64,000 bases of DNA from Phoronis australis (Eukaryota; Phoronida; Phoronidae): positions 1,414,780 through 1,478,779 of the forward strand of contig NMRA01000024.1 of assembly GCA_002633005.1 (NCBI GenBank), read 5' to 3'. Of the stretch, positions 11,771 to 23,016 are shown in pieces. The notes beneath the pieces are model-generated. The model did no database searches. It was given only the letters and a program-made list of their open reading frames with translations, and had not been told where the DNA came from. Position 1 is the first letter of the stretch; each line of letters starts with the position of its first letter. Both the position numbers and the translations under genes were made by a program.

Positions 11771-12320
11771 TATTGCCGTAAAATTTGCCAAAATCGAACA
11801 TGTATAGTAAAACAATGACACTAAAAACATGGCCCAATTTCACTCGATATAAATGTTCAAGATGAAACCTCAAATAACGCAGCTTTCTAAAATATTACTT
11901 CGTTGTCCTTGTAGTCCGCAACGTTTGAGACACTTGATAAAATTTATTAAAGTCCTATTTTTGTTGGTCTTTGGTGAAAAACGGGAACTATGAAATAAAA
12001 AATCTTAACAGCGTTTATCGAGAAGTGTGCATAAAGCATAGCACGTGACAGTTTCATGTGATTCCGATCAGTCATTTCTGATACCGCATCATTTGACGTT
12101 CCGAAGCTAAATCTAGACATTTTGCATGGTCCTACATAAGCTAAAATATATTATCAAGCTACTTATTAAGGGGACGAATTTTGTGCAATTGAGTAACCTT
12201 AAGTTAATAATTTGCGAGTACAAAACGGAAATAACCCCTTTTAACTTAAAAGCTTGTTCCTTGCTTAGTTTTCAAAACCTTCTTTTGGCGATCAAATTTG
12301 AAGACTTCTAACAGCTGAAG

Positions 12321-12448
12321 CATGGGCGGCGCACTACAGGGGCTGGGGGCTATAGCCCCCCACTTTATTGAGTGCTACGCCGCACATGGTCTATAGGCGG
12401 TGAACCACGGGGGGCTGAAGGGGCTTTAACCCCCCACTTTTTTCAGTG
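12321..12448. mobile_element. 140-bp MITE, copy truncated by gap 12449
   Basis: It starts CATGGGCGGCGCACTA after TGAAG (12316-12320) and runs to the gap. The complete allelic copy is at 17226-17365. Confidence 0.75.
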
Positions 12449-12449
12449 N
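12449..12449. other. Single-N assembly gap
   Basis: The sequence right of the N restarts at the equivalent of 5593. See the allelic-copy entries on either side. Confidence 0.9.
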
Positions 12450-14984
12450 GGTAGCCGAAATGGAGTCCGTATCACGGGAGGTAATCATGCTATGAGATCG
12501 AGTTTATTTGGGTAAAAAGACCTAATTCATCAACTAAACAGGGAGAACACAGCCTTTTAAAGCATGCAGGCAGGTGAGAAAACTAAAATTAAACTCAATG
12601 AACTGGAAATCATATAAATGCCATTGACTCACCTGCGCACCGATGAATTGGAAGAAAAGGTTACAAATGGCGTTTAAAAGTGGCACGTGCCAGTACTGAT
12701 AAGATCTGGCAGCTGCGCCCGCACCGCAATCGATGGATGAAAATAGTTGTAATTTGCTACGTTATTTTTTCCAACCTCACGGATTAAAGCTCTGTGAGTA
12801 CAGAAAATCACGTTCCCAGTAAGAAAGAACTATTTTCCGATATAGCCGCGATTTAAATCACAAGGTGGGAGATAGTGAAATTTTCAATTTTGAAGGAAAA
12901 TGAAGCCAAATTGAAGACAATCTCCGCCAATGACATAATGAAACAGACTTCACCTTGTGTATTCAGTGAGCCATACGTTCAAAACGGCGTTATAGTTGCA
13001 AGTCACATAGACAATTTACAAAGTGCAAATTCTTATACAAAGGCTTTACACACATTTTTACCTTACAACCGAGCTTTCCTTTATTTTGCATTTTTAATGA
13101 ACGGCGTGAGATGTAATCGTAGCACGTGCCCAAATGTATTATCCTAATTACTATGTCCTTCCTCACACTTGTATTTTTGAAACAAGCAATGTTTTTACTT
13201 TGTTCTTCCCAAACGTAAAATTTATGGCCAAGCTCGATGAAGTGCTAATTGGTGGACTGCGTTCTTGTCTCTTCTATTTGCAGATTTACCAACGTTCTTT
13301 AACAACTTCTTTGCCTCCATCATATGCTGTCAAATCACCATTGTGAGGTCGGATAATCAACCAAATGCCACAAAATGCTCACGCCACGAAAGATTGAAAA
13401 CACGTTGTGCATATTTTTGTTATAACGACTAGAAACTGGTCCAACTGCATGGTCACCTCGTGCTTTACAACACGGACTAAAAGTTCAATTTTCCTTATTG
13501 GGATACCTGCCCTTTTACGGAATCAGCACTAACGGGTCCCGCTTCTCATTGATTGCTGCTGAAAATTTCCACTTGTGTTAGGAATTTTAGGGATCGTAAG
13601 CAGCTACGATTTTATAGTCCACGGCTCGCGTAAGCAGCGTTTAAAGCTAAGAAAGAAATTTGAAACAACGAATACTGTGGTGGCCAAAACGCAAGCACGG
13701 CGAAGCCGAAATTTGCGAGATTTTGACACAACAGGCGCTGCAAACTTAATACAATTTCCATCTATTGAACTTTTGCGACCCGAGAATCACTTACGTTGGC
13801 GTCATGGTGTTAACGTATCACTTCACAGAGAGAGGTCGTCCGCTGTTTCCACAACTTCAAGCTCATTTTCCAGGGCTATAGACCTTAATGAGAGGTTATG
13901 TAACAATTAAAAGGATACCAAACCCGGGTCTGGCCTATTGATAGATACTTAAAATGACATTCCCATCTAGTTCTCTGAAACAAAATAATGATTGGTAATC
14001 TTCGAGAACCCCCGAAAGTTTAGAGGACTGTTTGAAAACTTCTTACAAAGTCTGCTAAACGGGTAAGCGTGACTTACGCTTTTAGCGAATTACACAGCAA
14101 CTTTGGAAAAAGGCCAACCACCAAAGACCACAATATCCAATTTGCAATAGACGGAGAATGAGTTTTTAGTTGATTCCTACATTTGACTTGGAAGATTGAC
14201 GCCAGTTATGCATGCATTAGCAAGTGACACAACGAGGGTTGGTTGAAATCATCGCAACATTCTTTAGTATCCTTTAAATATATTTGGCATTTTCCCTACT
14301 TTTCTCCTGTGTTCGAAAACCAACCAATTTTAAATATTCTCTGAGCCGCACGATTGCACCAAACGTACCTTCTCGGCTGGCTATCTAGGGGTTACCGCTC
14401 ATCGCTTTCTGTACTATTAATCTCATTCTGTGTATATTGAATGGGCTGTATGCCAAATCTGCTCCACGAATAAGAAGTTTTCACCTCGTCAAAATAGGTT
14501 TTACACATTTAATATTGTCTCTTAAAAATGCGTTTACTTTCTGGTTCCATACATATCTTCGGTCATGAAGCATGTCTACAGCAATTGAGACGACTTCACG
14601 AAGAATTCCATCTCCACTAACATCTAACATTGATACTTGCCCCGTGTATAGTTTGGAACTCTTGTGAAGTAAATCTGCGTAGTGTTAAAAAATATGAACG
14701 TATGTTCCGTCAAAGTCTATCCTCAAGGGCTATCTGCAGTGCGTGATTGGTTGCTTGCTAGCCAGCTTATCAATCTCGAGTTATTCGAGGTTTTCTCATT
14801 TGATGACTGTCTTTCATTGCTTCCTCAATGCAAGATAATGGTTTATAATTTACTGTACGCTGGTGTAATACGCATAGCCGTCATTGCTGTTCATGTTCTT
14901 GGTAGGTCGCCTTCCTCACCTTTGAATTTTTAGTCGCCTTCGTCAAAGTGTTGTTTCTCAGAGCACCCCATTACTCAGAATTTC

Positions 14985-15265
14985 CTCCCTTTTTCAGATA
15001 TTCCCGCCCCATTTTAGATGTTCAGATTTTTTCGCATTTTTGGATCCCCCTTTCTTTTAAGATGTTTCCCGCCTTTTTAGATTTCCTCGCCTTTTCTTTG
15101 GACTTTTCTCTTTTTAGACTTTGTCGCCTACCTTAAGCCCCCCATGTTTTCGCACCTTTTAAAAAAAATCCTTCCTTACTTTGGATTTTCCACTCTTTAT
15201 TTTAGATTTTCAGCCATATTCTCATTTTTCAGATTCCCACCCTTTTCTAAATTTTCCCGCCTATT
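14985..15265. repeat. Degenerate TTTTAGATTTTCCCGCC minisatellite, allele 2
   Basis: The counterpart of 9525-9805, with the same irregular AGAT/CCGCC unit and small indels. Confidence 0.6.
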
Positions 15266-15368
15266 ACGATTTTCACGCATCTTTTTATAGCAAACGTTTT
15301 CCAATTACCAACAATCTTTTCTACACTAAATCTACTGCTTATCCATTCCTAGTCACATTTGCAGGGAT

Positions 15369-15451
15369 ATCATTTATGTTCGAAGTATGTCCCGAAAATA
15401 ATAGGTGCGTCGCAAGCTCCGTTTCCAGAGATAAAAAGGAGACCGTGATAG
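15369..15451. repeat. Single core repeat, the unfilled state of the 9908-10533 unit
   Basis: One ATCATTTATGTTCGAAGTAT core. Its left part has the features of the first core at 9908 (the CCCGAAAATAATAGG stretch). Its right part has the feature of the second core at 10470 (CCAGAGATAAAAAGG rather than CCAGAGGTAAAAAGG). Confidence 0.7.
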
Positions 15452-15807
15452 TCATTTATCACTTGCCGAAGCTCATATATCATGATCGCGTCGTGCATCT
15501 CAACATGTGTCGTACTCTAACTGCGTATGACTCAGGACGAGTCAGTACTGTTCATTCCCACCTGCTTTCGATACAAACTTTTCATTTCAGTATTACTAGC
15601 AAACGTACGTCGTTTTCTTATTTTTAATTTTGTAAATTTGAAGTTTTAAATATACATATCTAGTAAGAAAATTTAAAGTCGCATTTCTCACTGTTTAGCC
15701 GACTTTTCACTATTATAAGTCACACAATAATCGCTACCGGGGTAGAATTCTATTTCCGTTACCAACAAGAACAAACAAACTTTCAACGACTCAAAAACAC
15801 TTTATAG

Positions 15808-15813
15808 TTTATT
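15808..15813 (-). promoter_or_regulatory. Putative poly(A) signal of gene 2
   Basis: AATAAA on the minus strand about 220 bp past the gene 2 stop codon, conserved in the left allele at 10890-10895. Confidence 0.4.
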
Positions 15814-16029
15814 GAGGTTGGCCAACCATAAATTGCAATTCAAAAACAGTTCGTGTGTTCATCGTCTGTAATTAAGCTAGTAACGGGAAATGGAATCACA
15901 TTACAATAACGAATATTATTAGACCGATTTCATGAGAGTAAAAGTCAAAATGCGATTTTCGCTTTTATCTAAACAGACTCGGCAAATGTAACTTTAACAA
16001 AATTAAAAACACTCTTATGTTTAATTCCT

Positions 16030-19000
16030 TTAGTCAAGCTGTTTTAAAACTGTTTTATCTGAATCTCTCGCCACTATTGGTAATTTTGAGTACCAATGAG
16101 ACTTAAAGGGTTGTTTCATCCAAGTCATATTTCGGATCCATTCGTCGAGACATTCCAACACCACGTGATCATAGGTGAACGGAAGCAACTTGTTGACAAA
16201 CATTTCTCGCCTGGTCACCAGTCTGGGTAGATCTAAAAGATCTGGGATGCAGATACCGTGTCGCAAGTATGTACAATCCTTCCATAAAGAGTGCGATGTC
16301 ATGGCTTTGGGCTCAGGCATTAAAGGTCCTGGAAATGAATTAAAATATACGGATATTTATTGATTGTCCTACATCGACCTCATCAAAGCTGTCCGAGACA
16401 ATCAACTGTCTCAATTTAGGCAAACCTATGTATTTAGTCAAGTACCTACATGACTGTAGAATTTAACTACGTAAAAGTAAAATTTTCTAGAAGAAGAAAG
16501 ATGGTAGAATATGGTCTTTGGCTTAGTACCAATCTGTCGTCAATTGACGTGACCATGTCCTTTAAGTAGAATCGGTAATTGTCTGATATAACGTGGATGA
16601 ATTTTGAACCAGTTTTCGCCACTGAATAACGGGCATCAAACTGGTTCTCAAAATACGGGCACGTTATATCAGACTATTGCCGTAAAATTTGCCAAAATCG
16701 AACATGTATAGGAAAACAATGACACTAAAAACATGGCCCAATTTCACGCGATATAAATGTTCAAGATGAAACCTCAAAAAACGCAGCTTTCTAAAATATT
16801 ACTTCGTTGTCCTTGTAGTCCGCAACGTTTGAGACACTTGATAAAATTTATTAAAGTCCTATTTTTGTTGGTCTCTGGTGAAAAACGGGAACTATGAAAT
16901 AAAAAAATCTTAACAGCCTTTATGGAGAAGTGTGCATAAAGCATAGCACGTGACTGTTTCATGTGATTCCGATCAGTCATTTCTGATACCGCATCATTTG
17001 ACGTTCCGAAGCTAAATCGAGACATTTTGCAGGGTCCTACATAACCTAAAATATATTATCAAGCTACTTATTAAGGGGATGAATTTTGTGCAACTGAGTA
17101 ACCTTAAGTTAATAATTTGCCAGTACAAAACGGAAATAACCCTTTTTAACTTAAAAGCTTGTTCCTTGCTTAGTTTTCAAAAGCTTCTTTTGGCGATCAA
17201 ATTTGAAGACTTCTAACAGCTGAAGCATGGGCGGCGCACTATAGGGGCTGGGGGGCTATAGCCCCCCACTTTATTGAGTGCTACGCCGCACATGATCTAT
17301 AGGCGGTGAACCACGGGGAGCTCAAGGGTTAACCCCCGACTTTTTTCAATGCTGCGCCGCCCATGTGAAGACCACTTTTTGATCAACAGAAACGGCCATC
17401 CCATGATGTTCGCGTGAAATGTATTACGTGGAGAAGTTGTGACATAGATGGTTGCACTCGACACGTCATATTTACATCCGGACGACAATAATGTGTCGAG
17501 TGCGTCAGTGTACATGACAATTCAGAAGTCAAGGAAACCTTAGTGTCATACCAGACAGCTGCATGCATCTATAAAATATACCAGACAGGAAAAAAAGCTT
17601 AGCTACAAACCTGCAAACTGCTTGACATAACTCATGAATAAACTAGTACGTCATTGTGCTCATCACGGATTGGCTGATGAACTGTAACTCTTTATTACGG
17701 AACTATAACTAGAGAGGTTTTTAGAAAAATTGCGATATTAGTTGCGTTGCAGTACTAATCTCTGTTCAGACAGAAAAGGTAACCTTAGAAATCATAATTA
17801 AATACGAACTCAGATCAACTGTTGCAATAATTGTAAAGTGGTCGGTGGCGATGGTGGGACTGGGTGTGAATGTAATGATGATGAAGATGTTGGACGATGA
17901 TGACGTTAACGACGATTGTAGTTTACGTAGGAGGGGTCGAGGAGGGGAGGGTGATGGTGAGGGTGAACTGATAGTGATAATGGGGGCAACAATGACTGTA
18001 TTGGCGAGTGAGAGTGACATGACAATGGCGCCTATGGTTTATGACGAATACCTCTATAGCCACCAGGCGTGTCCAGTTGGGGATTGATCGTGAGATGATT
18101 CAGCGTCACCATATAGGACTCGTCTGGAGAATACGATGTCTTCAGAAAATTCCTGAGCGTGATGGAATGATTGTCATAAAGGACATAATTAACGAACGGT
18201 CGTGAAAAGGCACCGAATGTTGACCCTTTTAAAATCGTTAGTCCATACGGTGGTTGTTGAGTATGCGGAATACGGACCCAATTGCGCTTCCATACTTGGT
18301 TGCCATGGACGTCCGTCAATGGACGATAAAAATGCCTCTTCCACCGAAAGCTTAAGTCACGCTTGAGTGATGATACGCTCAAATCATTGGACATGTTAAA
18401 CAGTCTTAGAATCTTTATCATTTCAAGAACGGTTTTCAGTGGAAACATTTCTCCAGTTAAATTGATATGATATTTCCATTTGTGGTTTTTCCTTAGATTA
18501 TCTTCCATACATGTGAGTTCCGCCTCTACCTGAGAGTAACTGGCATATGTTATCACTGTGTGTTTAGATGCAATAAATACGTTAGGAAAGCAATCGGCGA
18601 CTGCCTGTATTCCTGTCTTGAAATCGTCTTGCGCTCTTGCATCAACGTGAATGCAATAAATATTTTGGCGCCTATAGATGGCACGCAATAACCTTTCCAC
18701 TTGGTCCACGTGATGGNTTGCCATGGACGTCCATCAATGGACGATAAAAATGCCTCTTCCACCGAAAGCTTAAGTCACGCTTGAGTGATGATACGCTCAA
18801 ATCATTGGACATGTTAAACAGTCTTAGAATCTTTATCATTTCAAGAACGGTTTTCAGTGGAAACATTTCTCCAGTTAAACTGATGTGATATTTCCATTTG
18901 TGGTTTTTCCTTAGATTATCTTCCATACATGTGAGTTCCGCCTCTACCTGAGAGTAACTGGCATATGTTATCACTGTGTGTTTAGATGCAATAAATACGT

Positions 19001-19559
19001 TAGGAAAGCAATCGGCGACTGCCTGTATTCCTGTCTTGAAATCGTCTTGCGCTCTTGCATCAACGTGAATGCAATAAATATTTTGGCGCCTATAGATGGC
19101 ACGCAATAACCTTTCCACTTGGTCCACGTGATGGTATGCGAGAATTGAAAAAGACAGCGGGAAATCCTGTTCCTCTTCACTAGGGCCAGGATCCAGAATA
19201 TAGCACCGGTCTTGTTTAAATAAATTACAATCGTGTGTAAGATTCAGAAACTCAATGTCAGGAATGGGCTGCCGAAGACTGTAGCCTTTTGGAAACAGTT
19301 CTTGCTCCTCCTTGTCGCCTTCGATGAGTTTGTAACAACTGTACGGTCGTCTTCGACTGTTCTCATACCAGCGACATGTTGGTGGCGTTTGCCGTGTAGC
19401 CCTTCCAGGTTCATTCTGACTCCACATTGTAATGATAATTCTTGCGCCTGTGCAGATTGTCATTATTACTAACATGACATTGTGCAAATGGCACCTGTGA
19501 AAAATCAGATAGTGTACTTTGCAAAACAAAACACTTGCGAAAAGTAACAACAAAAACAA
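16030..19559 (-). CDS. Core-2-type beta-1,6-N-acetylglucosaminyltransferase (GT14), gene 2
   Basis: This is a paralogue of gene 1 with the same two-exon architecture. Exon 1 runs 19559-18052, with donor AGAG|GTATTC in phase 1. Exon 2 is 16328-16030 after acceptor TTTCCAG. Exon 1 is interrupted at 18717 by a single N, across which 18300-18716 and 18718-19134 are the same 417 bp. Counting that segment once gives 1090 + 299 nt, in frame, or 462 residues. Features: an N-terminal signal-anchor, about 8 residues longer before the shared FCKVH block than gene 1; the YHHVDQVERLLRAIYRRQN core; TYSPDE-like catalytic Glu context (SYSPDES); and the C-terminal CTYLRHGICIP block. The predicted role is the same as gene 1: Golgi O-glycan branching. 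The specific acceptor is unknown. The apparent stop after GIRHKP lies inside the intron, past the donor. The apparent internal break is an assembly artefact, not a frameshift. Confidence 0.85.
16581..16674. repeat. 94-bp palindromic element in the gene 2 intron
   Basis: Same nested palindrome as 11677-11770: outer arms GTCTGATATAACGTG and CACGTTATATCAGAC. It is absent from the gene 1 intron. Confidence 0.7.
17226..17365. mobile_element. 140-bp MITE with CATGGGCGGCGCA ends and TGAAG target duplication
   Basis: Ends CATGGGCGGCGCA and TGCGCCGCCCATG are inverted repeats. TGAAG is duplicated at 17221-17225 and 17366-17370. The gene 1 intron near 1575-1590 has the unfilled site, AGCTGAAGACCACC with one TGAAG. 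Internally it carries CCCCCAC/GGGGCTATAG half-repeats. Non-coding. Confidence 0.85.
18717..18717. other. Single-N assembly gap inside gene 2 exon 1
   Basis: Both sides carry the same 417 bp (18300-18716 and 18718-19134), differing at about three positions by eye. The gap falls inside coding sequence but does not change the frame once the overlap is collapsed. Confidence 0.9.
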
Positions 19560-21274
19560 TTACTACGTCAATACTAGTAAAAACAGAGACAGTCGGCAGG
19601 AACAAAAAGAACAACGACGTCAGGTGTGAGCACAATCTTAACGCTAAGACCTACGCTACGACCTTCCAGCTAAAATCTAGCCAAAGTCACGTGTTCTCAT
19701 CGAAAATACACGGCAATATCTCACGCAATCTCGGGAAGTCTTGCTTTTAAGCGAGGTCCTATTGTTACTGAACGAGAGGCAGGGCAACTTATGGCTAATT
19801 AATAGTACAACTTCATCACCAGCACTAGCATAGCACTAATAAACTCAAGGTTATGCAGTGAATTCCCGCAAATGAAGGCACCTGTCATTTCTGACTGATT
19901 TTGAAATACTCAAAAGCATTATTGTCGTCGCAGAGGAGCCACCAATCATTCCGTGCAATGGCCGACGTACCACAGACTACAAAAGAGAGCTTTCGAGATC
20001 AGGGGCCTGTTTCTCAGTTGAACAATCGTTTGATTTTGTCTTTTGATTTGCTTCTAAAAATCAGTCTACGGATGGCTTAGCCTGTTTCACGAAAATGAGG
20101 GTAAGGCTGGAAATCAGAATATCTGTCTACAACTTGAAGTTCAACTGAGACAGAGATCCGTAGTCTACTTAAATAGATTGAAGGCAATTTTATAAATCAT
20201 TTCGAGAAAGAAAAAATCAACTTTTGGCTATTTTTAGCCAGATTTCTGACTTTTGGCTTGTCTGGTTGAGATACAGAACTCTGGCATTCACAAAGCAGGT
20301 GAAGGTTCGGTTTTGACATGCTGAGCTCTACAACAGCTACAGCAACCATTCTAGTTTCAAACATCCATATGCTTCTACTTCAAGTGTGTAGAAAAGGAAA
20401 AAATACTGGGTCAACATGGCGGCTGACCATAGATGAACCGTTACAAATGAACGCTGCAAAGCAGGTGCTACACCATATTCATCCTAGAGCATTTACAGAG
20501 AAAAGGAATTTGATGAGTTCTTTCTCGATTTGGTTGTCTTCTCCGAGTTCCCATACTTCTTAAGAATAGTTCTTCGTTCACGGTTTCATTAACCAAAAGA
20601 AATCATCAAACGGTGATGTGAAAATCGCGTGCATGTGTCAAAAAATGTATTTTGCAAAACAACATTTTGTCCGTGTAGCCTTATTGGTGAGAGACGTGCC
20701 GACCCATTTTGCCCATGAACTGCATGGCGATGTTTTTACCGGTTCACTGTGGCATTGGTACGGTAACATGTTACCAATTTCGGAAACATTTGATTGCCAA
20801 ACAATACTTTTTTATTTTCAGGGGCTCCTGACATCATTCTGAATGATCACGGTTTTCAAAACTTTTGTATGCTGGTAGCTCTGGTACAAAACTTCAACAT
20901 GGAAACGCATTCTTTTTGATGCTGTATAAGTTGGATTGAAAAAATGATAAGACAAATTTCACTTTTCGGCCATAGTGTGCCCAAGTTGGTGAGATAATAC
21001 CGTATGTGTTGAAGAATTAACTCCTAACAGAAAAACGAGAAATGTTTTGTTACGCCACTGAAACGATATGTTTTCAAAGCAGCTCGATGAATTCGTTTGT
21101 ACAGTGCAGTGGTAAGAAAATGAATCAAAGCAGGTTTAGCGGATAGATTTTACTAAAAAGCACCGATAGAGCATAAACCTTTACAATAACGACTTTTCTA
21201 TTATCACGACATGCAGACCCATTCATGTAGACAGCTGAAGTCATAAATGTGTCCACCATAACGAACGTTTGCAG
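19560..21274. other. 5' flank of glycosyltransferase gene 2, no gene seen
   Basis: The first 450 bp are alignable with the 5' flank of gene 1 (for example the GAATTCCCGCAA, CTGACTGATTTT and CTCAAAAGCATT blocks near 19860-19920). From about 20020 to 21274 the sequence has no counterpart near gene 1, and I see no coding or repeat signature in it. A short repeat-family member (CTAGCCAAAGTCACGTGTTCTC-like) lies at about 19677-19775. Confidence 0.5.
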
Positions 21275-23016
21275 TGATACGTCGTAAAATGTAACAATTT
21301 CGTAAAATGTAACAATTGTTACATTTTACGTTGCTAAGCCTCTCCTAAAATGTAACAAGTTGTTGCATTTTACGTAGTTGTTACATTTTTGTCGAATGCA
21401 CATACGAGAAATGTACCATTGTTACATTTACAAAACCAAAATCACGAACAAAGTGGTGTCTTACACGGGTACTCGAGTATTTTTGGAAGAGGGGTGTCGC
21501 CTGAAAAAATTGAATACCTACCCGTTTAGAGAGTGGGCTTGCACAAAAAAGACACATTTAGAGATTAATTTTGTTTAAAAATTCACATTTGCGCACATTT
21601 TTGTTCCAGAAATTCAGAAAAGAACCCTTTTAGATACTATTTTGTTGAAAATGACGCCATCTTGGAGAGTATTTTTATTGTGAAAAAACACCCTTTTGGG
21701 CGGCATCAGAAACTTTGTTCTTGCCCCTTTTGTGTGGAACATTAGCAATGATTCCAAGGTAATAAAACACTGGCTCATCAAGCAATCGTGGACGAAAACG
21801 GGTGTTTTTTTCTACCAAATTAGCTTCCGAAATTGAATTCTCCGTGAAAAAAATTAAATTATTATCGTCGTTTGTTCCCGAAGAAATGCGATAAATATTT
21901 GCCAAATACGATGCCATTTTTCCGTTGTGCTTACAGGGTACCAAAGGAAGTGTGTTTACTGTAATGGCGGACACGGTTCCCTGCGTGTCAGTAGCCAGCA
22001 CGCAGGTATCACTTAATTTTCCTCGGGAAATTTTTTTACACCGGCGTTTCTGATTGGCTAATCAAATTCTCAACAGGCAGCACTTAACGCAAACAAACTG
22101 GCATGACTGATGGACTGAGGGGTCTGTTGTACAGACAAATCGGTGCTTAAAACTTATGCCCAAGAAATGTTAATAATAGAAATTGTAGTTGCACCTTTTC
22201 GGAGGGCATTTTTCTACTGTCGATGACTTTTGTTTACGATGCTGTCCTGTATTCATACAATTTGAATAATACACCGGTTAAATCGACCAGATATGCCAGT
22301 GTTTATTGTACATGTATGTGCTTCAAGCACGCTGCTATTAAACATCACTGCAGAACGAAATAGTTGCTGCGACGCCGCTTGCATGACAAGGCTAAAAATC
22401 GTTCACAGTCCTCCATTTTTTCGCGGTGTTGTAAAGCTAACCAATGGCTGAGGTTACATCAACCAATGCTAAAGCGCGCGTGCCACTACGTGATACCTGC
22501 GTGCTGGCTAGGCACGTAGGGAACCAGCGAGACCTGTGAGCTCCAACACTGAAAAGATTTTTGCAAGAACGCTTTAACAAGAAAAACGTGTTACCTGATC
22601 CTGCAAACTGTCCTGGAGTTCAAACTATACGGGGTACATTTACTAGGCCTATACCAAGAAACTACTCACGTTAAAAACAGTGGAAAGCCCATAGGAACAC
22701 ATCTATAAATTCGAGCTGGCACATTTGATGGAATTTCATTCAAACAATCAGAGAAAGAAGGCGTTAAGTCACTTAAGCGTATGGATCGTTATTCTCCCTG
22801 TGACAAATACCATGCAAAGTCATAAAATATGACGTCGCTTTTGTAAAATGTAACAATGATACATTGCTCGTATATGCGTTCGACGTAAATTGTAACAATT
22901 ACGTAAAATGTAACAACATTTCAGGAGAGGCCTAGCAATGTAAAATGTAACAATGACGTAAAATGTAACAGTTCTTACTTACATTTTACGAAATTGTTAC
23001 ATTTTACGGCGTATCA
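21275..23016. mobile_element. 1.74-kb element with about 165-bp terminal inverted repeats
   Basis: Left end TGATACGTCGTAAAATGTAA, right end (inverted) TGATACGCCGTAAAATGTAA. The inverted similarity continues imperfectly through about 21275-21437 and 22838-23016, including GCTAAGCCTCTCCT versus GCTAGGCCTCTCCT. The termini are built of repeated GTAAAATGTAACA motifs in both orientations, giving nested foldbacks inside each end. No transposase is recognisable. The only sizeable open frame (21675-22001, minus, 108 codons) has no family I know. I could not find a clear target duplication. The superfamily is unassigned. Confidence 0.75.
21975..22526. repeat. Nested inverted repeat inside the 1.74-kb element
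   Basis: AGCCAGCACGCAGGTATCAC at 21993-22012 is matched by its reverse complement at 22490-22509. Outer sequence GGTTCCCTGCGTG (21975-21987) pairs with CACGTAGGGAACC (22514-22526). The roughly 38-bp arms enclose about 475 bp. It could be a second, smaller transposon inserted in the first, or an internal part of it. Confidence 0.65.

Larger units (their letters stand above)
5593..12448. repeat. Left allelic copy of an intergenic segment ending at gap 12449
   Basis: This stretch matches 12450-17347 in the same order and orientation, with base changes and two large length differences: about 1.4 kb at 7841-9243 and about 0.54 kb at 9970-10513 are present here and absent there. The match begins exactly after the single N at 12449, where GGTAGCCGAAATGGAGTCCG restarts. 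I read it as the second haplotype of one locus. It holds no gene except the terminal exon at 11112-11410. Conserved small open frames inside are not supported as coding. Confidence 0.75.
12450..17347. repeat. Right allelic copy of the 5593-12448 segment
   Basis: Co-linear with 5593-12448. This copy lacks the 7841-9243 and 9970-10513 segments and continues without a break into gene 2. It is therefore the haplotype to use for the gene 2 structure. Apart from the terminal exon at 16030-16328, no gene is supported. Confidence 0.75.
16329..18051 (-). other. Intron of glycosyltransferase gene 2
   Basis: About 1.7 kb, versus 0.93 kb in gene 1. The extra length includes the 94-bp palindrome at 16581-16674 and the MITE at 17226-17365. 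A GATGATGAC-rich tract at about 17845-18015 next to the donor parallels that of gene 1. Open frames in it (for example the Ser/Pro/Ile-rich minus-strand frame at 17766-18020) are low complexity. Confidence 0.7.

Noticed and set aside
21675-22001. 108-codon minus-strand frame in the 1.74-kb element as a transposase
   Set aside because: It is too short, with no DDE/D or zinc-finger pattern and no extension by plausible splicing. Left unassigned.
21283-23010. CRISPR-like array from the repeated GTAAAATGTAACA motif
   Set aside because: The repeats are in both orientations, irregularly spaced and confined to the two inverted termini of a transposon in an animal genome.
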